Assembly: GCA_030550455.1 (NCBI GenBank)
Contig: JAUQPH010000010.1
Coordinates: 1-57,271, forward strand
DNA: 57,271 bases
Direction: 5' to 3'
Origin: Thermoproteota archaeon
Lineage (GTDB): Archaea > Thermoproteota > Thermoprotei_A > Sulfolobales > NBVN01
The translations under genes and the position numbers were made by a program. Position 1 is the stretch's first letter. The number at the start of each line of letters is the position of its first letter. The notes beneath the pieces are model-generated. The model was given only the letters and a program-made list of their open reading frames with translations, had not been told where the DNA came from and did not search any database. Positions 52,019 to 57,271 of this stretch are shown here, piece after piece.

Positions 52019-52545
52019 AGAACCATCACGCTGTTTACATTTGTAGTGTACTCGCTACCACCAACGTGTAGTATGTAGTTGTAACTCGCTACTTCAGCCT
52101 TAGGCTTGTACCCTCTATTCACGTCCACAGCTACTACATCGAGAAAAACGGCGTCGTGGTCGCCCATGTTTAAAAACGTCCTTAAACTACAGTAGAGAAC
52201 CGCTAGAGCACCTTCGATCCTAACGTAGCCGTCCGAGATCGAGGTCTTAATGTTTGGGTTAGCCATCTTGTTTGGATTCTTGTATAGGCTAGTCGTCCCT
52301 AAGTAGTGCAGTACATCTAACATACTCCAGTCTAGAACGTTAACACTGGCCTTCCCTGACGACTTGATTAGCGAGTACGTAGCTCTCCTTGGAGATAGAG
52401 CTACCATCAATATCGGTGGCTCTCTGGATACCGGTGTTACCCAAGATGCCGCTAGACAGTCGTAAACGTTCTCAGCCGACGAGCATACGACGAAGGCTGG
52501 TCTAGGATGAAGCAAGTAGACCCAGTCAGCTTTAACCGAACCCAT
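52015..52545 (-). CDS. Flavin reductase-like FMN-binding split-barrel protein
   Basis: This 176-aa protein fits the flavin reductase domain (PF01613): HPRPAFVVCS (~13-22), CLAASWVTPVSREPPILMVAL (FMN-binding stretch, ~30) and the ASVNVLDWS strand. Archaeal members are often annotated as flavoredoxin or NAD(P)H:flavin reductase. It is probably cytoplasmic. ATG is preceded by AGGGTGAT. It is coupled to a membrane protein gene. Confidence 0.82.
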   Translation of the reverse strand: MGSVKADWVYLLHPRPAFVVCSSAENVYDCLAASWVTPVSREPPILMVALSPRRATYSLIKSSGKASVNVLDWSMLDVLHYLGTTSLYKNPNKMANPNIKTSISDGYVRIEGALAVLYCSLRTFLNMGDHDAVFLDVVAVDVNRGYKPKAEVASYNYILHVGGSEYTTNVNSVMVL

Positions 52546-52884
52546 ATCACCCTCCTACATCTAGGTCTTAGCCAATAAAAAGAGGCAAACGTAGTCGAGA
52601 TGCTGGAGGATATAGACGCTGTAATGGTGTTTTAGTGCGGTGTATAGCTCTAACCTGGATTCTTCCTGCCTTAATGGGTGTGGCTCAGTTGTGAGTTCTT
52701 GGTAGCTCTGGTTTAACTCATAGAGAGTATTTATTAAGGAATAGGGCATAGCTATGTTTGATGTTGGAGTTGGTGCTGAGCGCGTGCCTGCGGCTAGTAG
52801 TGAGGCAGGATTTATCAGTTACACTAAGTAATGAAGTTGGGTTAGTGATAGCTCATCTCACAGCTGTACTGCTAGGGAGATGAG
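52546..52884. other. Intergenic region without a convincing gene
   Basis: Between the divergent flavin-reductase and XRE genes there are two short frames (a 62-codon minus-strand frame and a 25-codon plus-strand frame). Neither has a promoter, ribosome site or motif I can support. A GGAG just before 52885 is the ribosome site of the XRE gene, and AGGATTTATC near 52806 is TATA-like. Confidence 0.4.
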
Positions 52885-53595
52885 ATGATACCTAGGTACG
52901 TAGTTGATGAGGTTAAAAAGAAGATAGCTGGCGACATAGTGTTCAGCGATAACCCCGGTCAAGCGGTCAGGAAGTGGAGAACTGTTTTCGGGCTGAGCCA
53001 AGTAGAGCTAGCTAAGTACCTTAAAGTGGCTTCTAGCGTCATCAGTGACTACGAAAAGAACAGAAGGAGACCGGGGATGAAGTTCGTTAAGACGTTCATT
53101 GAGGCCCTTATGACGCACGACGAGCTCTCAGGCTATACTGTAACTAAGGGTTTAGCTCAGAGCATGGGTTTACTGATAGCGGGCGTCCTAGATATTAGAG
53201 AGTTCAGCCGCCCCATAAAGCTAGACGAGCTCGTTACAGCCGTGGAGGGTTACATCGTCAACTCTAGGTTCATAGCTTTACCCATATACGGCTACACTGT
53301 CATAAACAGCTACGAGGCGATTGAAGGGCTGAGAGGCAACGAGTTTTGGAGCATCATGGGGCTCTCTAGCATAAGAGCACTGATCTTCACCGCAGTAAGT
53401 ACCGGTCGCTCACCAATGGTAGCTGTTCGAGTAGCACCAACAAAACCTGCTGCTGTAGTCATACATCAGCCGAAAACAGTAGACATTTTAGCGATAAGGC
53501 TGGCAGACAGAGAAATGTTACCATTAATAGTTTCAACTCACTCCACAGTAGAAGGCTTGATTGAGGCACTAAGGTCTAAACTGCCCTCAAAGTGA
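52885..53595 (+). CDS. XRE-type helix-turn-helix regulator (COG1709-like)
   Basis: This 236-aa protein has an N-terminal HTH (~28-65: WRTVFGLSQVELAKYLKVAS, then SVISDYEKNRRRPG) typical of Cro/CI-type regulators. A longer C-terminal ligand- or dimer-forming domain follows (~90-236), with repeated hydrophobic strands. This arrangement is the archaeal COG1709 group. Its target is unknown; it faces away from the flavin reductase gene and could control it or itself. Confidence 0.85.
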   Translation: MIPRYVVDEVKKKIAGDIVFSDNPGQAVRKWRTVFGLSQVELAKYLKVASSVISDYEKNRRRPGMKFVKTFIEALMTHDELSGYTVTKGLAQSMGLLIAGVLDIREFSRPIKLDELVTAVEGYIVNSRFIALPIYGYTVINSYEAIEGLRGNEFWSIMGLSSIRALIFTAVSTGRSPMVAVRVAPTKPAAVVIHQPKTVDILAIRLADREMLPLIVSTHSTVEGLIEALRSKLPSK

Positions 53596-53701
53596 GTAAC
53601 TGGAGTCAATTCTATAACTAGAATTTAAAGGGTGTTTGAGAAAGCCGATTTCCAGTCCTTATCTCTAGGGTGGGAACACGAGAATATTGCTGAGTCCTCA
53701 G

Positions 53702-54985
53702 TTACCACTGGTCTATCCTAGGGATGTAAACTGGTTTAACTGGAAAGAGGGTTTTCATAGTTTTAAAAGCGCGAGAGCTGAGGTTTATCTTCACCACGTG
53801 GTCCCTATATACTAGTCTGTCTACGGAGCTTACACCATAGAGAACTTTAACTATACCGTCTCCAGTGAACTCTACCTCTTCCTCAGACTCGCATTGACCA
53901 CTTATCTCTACCTCAGAGTCAACTACGTTAATAGTCGCACACCCATAGGGACTTCTTATGCTGATACCAATTGGACCACTAAGTTCCGCTGAAGCGACCC
54001 TCCATGATAGTTCATCCCTTATGTCACTCAGTAGCTTTTTCAAGTCGACCACGTAGTCCATAAGCAAGCCCCCCTTGAACTCCTCGAAGCTATAGAGCAA
54101 TAGGTGTCTATACGATGTCGGTAGGTAAAGCCTGAACACCTTTGCTCCACTACTCAGGAGTAGTCTCAGAGTCTCGGAGATCACGCTCTTCAGGTATTTC
54201 CCATTAATGGCTACAGCTTCAAGGATTACCCCTGCATCTCTCTGCCAATAGTTCCTCGAGGAGCGTTGCCCACTGAAGGCTAGAGAATAACCTACTGGGA
54301 CAGAGGAATCTCTAAAGAGTAGTTTTATAGCTGCCTCGGAGCGGTCGTAAAAGAAGCTATAGAAAAAGAACCTCTTCAGTACCTTGCTGACCCAGTAGTC
54401 CCTGGGGCGCGATATTACTAGGTTAACCTTCTTTCGTAAAGTGTCGTGAAGCTTTATCACTTCGTCAATATTACCGTAGCCTATTTCCTCTACTTCTAGC
54501 CTACTTCCTCCGTGCTTTTCTAAGAACTTTTCGACACTATCTCGAGCACCTACGTATACTCTCAAAAATGTTGTGTTGGAAAACCCTATAGACCTGTACA
54601 CTCGATACCCCTCACTCCCGTAGCCAGTAAGTAGTGAAACTACAGGTAAGCCCATTTCTCTACATACTTCAATAGCTCTCTTAACGAGAGCTGTAGCTAT
54701 ACCCCTACCTCGGAAGTCCGGGTGAGTTGAAACATTAGCTATTCCGCAGATATCAGCAGATCCCGCACCTATGTACGCTCTCCTGACTACTAAGTGTAGG
54801 TGTCCCACGATTCTACCACCGACTTCGGCAACTAAGGCGTTATTCTTCTTGAAGCCGTAGTCTCCTTCTTCATACGAAAGCCAATCCTCGGCTGTCACAC
54901 CCCACCTATTGAAGTCGTCGAAGCATATCTTGAGCAACTCAACGATACCTTCTTCATCACCTTTCCTATACGTCCTGATTATCAA
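53702..54985 (-). CDS. GNAT acetyltransferase with Eis-like C-terminal half
   Basis: This is a 427-aa protein. The N-terminal GNAT fold has an intact acetyl-CoA motif RGRGIA (~92-97) and the following VKRAIEVCREMGLPVVSLLTG helix and strand. The second half (~190-427) resembles the GNAT plus sterol-carrier arrangement of Eis-type enzymes. The catalytic partner residues are not certain. It starts 3 bp after the GH84 gene, so the two are co-translated; eukaryotic O-GlcNAcase fuses these same two domain types. Possible targets include GlcN released or processed by the GH84 enzyme, which is inference. Confidence 0.82.
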   Translation of the reverse strand: MIIRTYRKGDEEGIVELLKICFDDFNRWGVTAEDWLSYEEGDYGFKKNNALVAEVGGRIVGHLHLVVRRAYIGAGSADICGIANVSTHPDFRGRGIATALVKRAIEVCREMGLPVVSLLTGYGSEGYRVYRSIGFSNTTFLRVYVGARDSVEKFLEKHGGSRLEVEEIGYGNIDEVIKLHDTLRKKVNLVISRPRDYWVSKVLKRFFFYSFFYDRSEAAIKLLFRDSSVPVGYSLAFSGQRSSRNYWQRDAGVILEAVAINGKYLKSVISETLRLLLSSGAKVFRLYLPTSYRHLLLYSFEEFKGGLLMDYVVDLKKLLSDIRDELSWRVASAELSGPIGISIRSPYGCATINVVDSEVEISGQCESEEEVEFTGDGIVKVLYGVSSVDRLVYRDHVVKINLSSRAFKTMKTLFPVKPVYIPRIDQW

Positions 54986-54988
54986 AGC

Positions 54989-56233
54989 CTACACCTCAGG
55001 CTTTACGTAGGCTTTACTGTACCAAGGAGTAAGTCGAGCTACCACCCCGAACACCTCCTTCAACATCCTCTCGGTCGTTATAGGGGGACTATACTCTCCG
55101 GAGGTCTGAATCCGCCAGTTTAGGTGAGATACTTCGTTTTTTGAGTATCTAGCTATTGACTCCATCTTGCGCAATACTGGGTCAATCTCTTTAACTAACT
55201 TCCTATTATTAATGCTCTCACGGAGTTCTTTAACTAGCTCGATCACTTCATCGGCATTTTCTTTAGTTATAGTTTGCTCAGCTAAGTCCATAAAGCTAGC
55301 TCGGTTGAACTGTACGAACTTCTTGAACCAGTACCTGGAGTTCTTATTGAGCGCGTAGTCTACGGCATCAGATAGGCTCTTCTCGGGGTCATATGACGTA
55401 CTGAGTAAAGCTTCTGCGATGGTGTAAAGAGGTATCTTAGATGCTTCATACTGGTTCATGGGGTTGGATGCGTAGCCCGATACATACTTAAGGAATTCAC
55501 TAGGTCTGTTCTTTAGAGGTCCTAGGTGTAACCTCGTAATTCCGTAAACGGTGAAGTAGTCGTTTACTGGGTAGTTGTCCCATATGAACGGCTTTCTCTT
55601 TAAAAGCTTGGCCACGGATTCTAAGTCTCCTACATCTATCTTGTGCGAGGCTACCCACATACCAGTCCAAACTATGTGTATCTCAGGATCCACGATTTCG
55701 CCTATCTCTCTCATGTAGTCCTCCCGCAGGCCGTAGTAGTAGGTAGGGCAGAACACTAGCGACTTGGGTCTCAGCTCCCTAAATAGCTTGTTCACTAAGG
55801 AAGCCTGAGCTTCTGCTAGAGTTTTGAACCCCTTTCCCCTAAGAACCGGTGGGATATCATCTAAAAACACGGCTAAATCTTCAACCCCAAGCTCCATAAC
55901 CCAAGACAACTTCTTCACCAGCAATCTGACATCGTGCTCTGACGAGTAGTCTATGTCTAGACCCGGGCTTAAGGCAAAGACCACTCTGATTCCGTACCTA
56001 GAAGCTGAGTCTAACAGCATGCTCAGTCTATCAGCAAAGACAGGTTCGTATGGAATCCTCCACCAATCCCTGTGACGAGGATCCCACTTAGGTGCGTAGA
56101 TGTAGGCATTAAAACCTATCCTACTCAGGTACTCCATAATGTTAATCCTCTCGACCCAATCCCAATAGGGTCCATAGAACCCCTCGACTACTCCAAGCAG
56201 CATATTCTCACGAGTTAGAGAGTAGTAGGGCAA
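54989..56233 (-). CDS. GH84 beta-N-acetylglucosaminidase (O-GlcNAcase/NagJ-like)
   Basis: This 414-aa glycoside hydrolase carries clear GH84 motifs: GVVEGFYGPYW (~14-24), YIYAPKWDPRHRDWWR (~44-59), ALSPGLDIDYSS and the catalytic Asp pair in FLDDI (Asp125-Asp126), followed by CPTYYYG and WDNYPVNDY. This family removes N-acetylglucosamine using the substrate acetamido group. No signal peptide is seen, so the enzyme is probably intracellular. TTG at 56233 or ATG at 56203 may be the start. The C-terminal third is helical. It forms an operon with the GNAT gene and complements nagA at 21 kb. Confidence 0.93.
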   Translation of the reverse strand: MPYYSLTRENMLLGVVEGFYGPYWDWVERINIMEYLSRIGFNAYIYAPKWDPRHRDWWRIPYEPVFADRLSMLLDSASRYGIRVVFALSPGLDIDYSSEHDVRLLVKKLSWVMELGVEDLAVFLDDIPPVLRGKGFKTLAEAQASLVNKLFRELRPKSLVFCPTYYYGLREDYMREIGEIVDPEIHIVWTGMWVASHKIDVGDLESVAKLLKRKPFIWDNYPVNDYFTVYGITRLHLGPLKNRPSEFLKYVSGYASNPMNQYEASKIPLYTIAEALLSTSYDPEKSLSDAVDYALNKNSRYWFKKFVQFNRASFMDLAEQTITKENADEVIELVKELRESINNRKLVKEIDPVLRKMESIARYSKNEVSHLNWRIQTSGEYSPPITTERMLKEVFGVVARLTPWYSKAYVKPEV

Positions 56234-56268
56234 AAAAGTAATCTATTACTAACCTACGATTACCATCT

Positions 56269-56282
56269 CCCTCCTAAGAGGG
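56269..56282. promoter_or_regulatory. Small hairpin in the GH84-tdk intergenic region
   Basis: CCCTC-CTAA-GAGGG is a 5-bp stem, about 35-50 bp upstream of the GH84 start, in the promoter-proximal zone. Other parts of 56234-56561 show only a TTATTTTAA TATA-like box near 56525 for the thymidine kinase gene. A CTGATGATCC at ~56300 lacks a paired CUGA box, so it is not a C/D sRNA. Confidence 0.3.
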
Positions 56283-56561
56283 TGGATGGAGCCGTATATA
56301 GAGCTGATGATCCAAGCTTATCCCTCTAGGTAATAGCTTTAAGCAACGCGAAGTCACGCTACTTGCCTCAACCAATTCAAATAACCAACAAAACCTTATG
56401 ACCTAGGAAGCCACACTTCTAAAACCCTCGCTTGACCCCGAAGGTCAGCTATGCCGAAGGGTGAGCAGATCGGGTTACTCTCAATGGATTTAATGATCTC
56501 CTCTTCTTTTGGGCTGGAGTTATTTTAAGAGTACTCATAGATAGCTGAAATTTGTGAGCGT

Positions 56562-57155
56562 ATGGTGGATGGATTACGCGTAATCATAGGTCCGATGTTC
56601 TCTGGTAAGACTACTGAATTACTGCGGGTCTTGAGGAAGTACGCTATCGCTGGCTACAGAGTGGTGCTAGTTAAACCCTCTACAGACACGAGGTACTCTA
56701 GTAGCAAGGTCGTAAGCCATGACGGACTCGAAATGGATGCACTAGTAGTTGAACCCACTATTGACGGCTTGAAGAAAGTGCATAATATTCTCCTGGATCA
56801 CGACATCATTGGGATAGATGAGTACCAGTTCTTCAATTACTCAAAGGAGCTCATAAGGTTTCTCTTAGATTTGAGCAACGATAAGTTAGTCATAGTCGCC
56901 GCCCTAAACCTCGACTTTCGAGGAGAACCATGGGAGGTCGTCAAGGAGATCTTACCGTACGCCGACGACATCAAGGTCCTGAGGGCCGTCTGCACGCACG
57001 TGGGGAGAGACGGAAGGAGGTGCGGAAGACCCGCTGTTAGAACACAGAGACTACTAGATGGAAGACCAGCCCCCTATAACAGTCCCAGGGTACTGATAGG
57101 CGGTAGAGAGAGCTACGAAGCTAGATGCAGGAAGCACCATGAAGTACCGAAGTAA
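56562..57155 (+). CDS. tdk: Thymidine kinase (TK1 type)
   Basis: This is a 197-aa zinc-containing TK1-type enzyme that phosphorylates thymidine for dTMP salvage. The P-loop is GPMFSGKTT (~9-17) and the DEYQF motif is at ~87. Zinc Cys residues are in RAVCTHVG and RRCGRP, with the final Cys in EARCRKHHE. It starts with ATG and has a TATA-like TTATTTTAA at about 56520-56530. It appears monocistronic near the right edge. Confidence 0.93.
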   Translation: MVDGLRVIIGPMFSGKTTELLRVLRKYAIAGYRVVLVKPSTDTRYSSSKVVSHDGLEMDALVVEPTIDGLKKVHNILLDHDIIGIDEYQFFNYSKELIRFLLDLSNDKLVIVAALNLDFRGEPWEVVKEILPYADDIKVLRAVCTHVGRDGRRCGRPAVRTQRLLDGRPAPYNSPRVLIGGRESYEARCRKHHEVPK

Positions 57156-57271
57156 TTAGCCTAGTACACCAACTAAGTACACCATAAACTACACAGAGTT
57201 ATGTTTGGTGCCAACAGCGTTTAAGAGATTTAAGAGGTCGATCAGAGACCGAGTACATGCGTAGGTTGTAG

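Noticed and set aside
52561-52749. 62-codon minus-strand frame
   Set aside because: No promoter, ribosome site, motif or typical codon pattern.
56290-56310. CTGATGA resembling a C box of a C/D sRNA
   Set aside because: No CUGA D box or second C'/D' pair at suitable distance.

Overview
This window is a hyperthermophilic archaeal chromosome segment, most likely from a crenarchaeon (Thermoproteota). The evidence is an archaeal EF-2 with a diphthamide-type loop, a GPN-loop GTPase, archaeosine-type QueD/QueE, an inactivated-type family B polymerase (Dpo2/PolB2), XPD, TATA boxes 20-30 bp upstream of starts, many leaderless or GTG/TTG starts, and overlapping gene ends. The genus cannot be fixed from the sequence alone. 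No tRNA, rRNA or CRISPR array was found.

Layout. (1) 1-453: start of a gene running off the left edge, then copy A of a dispersed ~290-bp structured repeat. (2) 454-1695: MFS transporter. (3) 1830-11397 (minus): four genes overlapping by 11-13 nt: DUF1156 DNA methylase, DUF499 AAA ATPase, an unrecognised 137-aa protein, and an SNF2 helicase with a possible PD-(D/E)xK-like tail. This is a likely restriction/defence operon. (4) 11779-13176: M20 peptidase. (5) 13272-16102: damage-response-like operon with a degenerate RadA paralogue, a small protein and Dpo2. (6) 16.1-18.5 kb: A+T-richer accessory island with ParA, a DNA-binding-like partner, palindromes and an unlisted TnpB relic. (7) 18569-22864 (minus): amino-sugar cluster (AbrB/PhoU-like regulator, NagA, serine hydrolase, UPF0309 SIS protein). 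(8) 23.1-29.1 kb: repeat copies B and C bracket a membrane-anchored phosphatase, a solute-binding protein and a DapA-family aldolase. The first two share a 149-bp linker-coding sequence, 147/149 identical, in inverted orientation. (9) 29265-30243: ferredoxin and a decayed M20 peptidase fragment. (10) 30244-34319: EF-2, GPN GTPase, QueD-like, QueE. (11) 34721-39016: MoxR/DUF58 membrane operon. (12) 39166-42333: ABC importer lacking a local ATPase. (13) 42.4-47.6 kb: small RHH-like gene, MATE exporter, HypA with an ATPase-type HypB, and a membrane-linked wHTH regulator. (14) 47677-52545: BtpA-family protein, PfkB kinase, XPD helicase, membrane protein, flavin reductase. (15) 52885-57155: XRE-type regulator, an adjacent GNAT plus GH84 pair recalling eukaryotic O-GlcNAcase, and thymidine kinase.

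The strongest leads are the four-gene methylase/ATPase/helicase operon, the inverted in-frame linker repeat that could swap protein C-termini, the three-copy structured repeat, the Dpo2 operon with a hidden N-terminal extension of its RadA paralogue, and the split GH84/GNAT pair. Two gene relics (TnpB, M20 peptidase) lie in apparently empty DNA.
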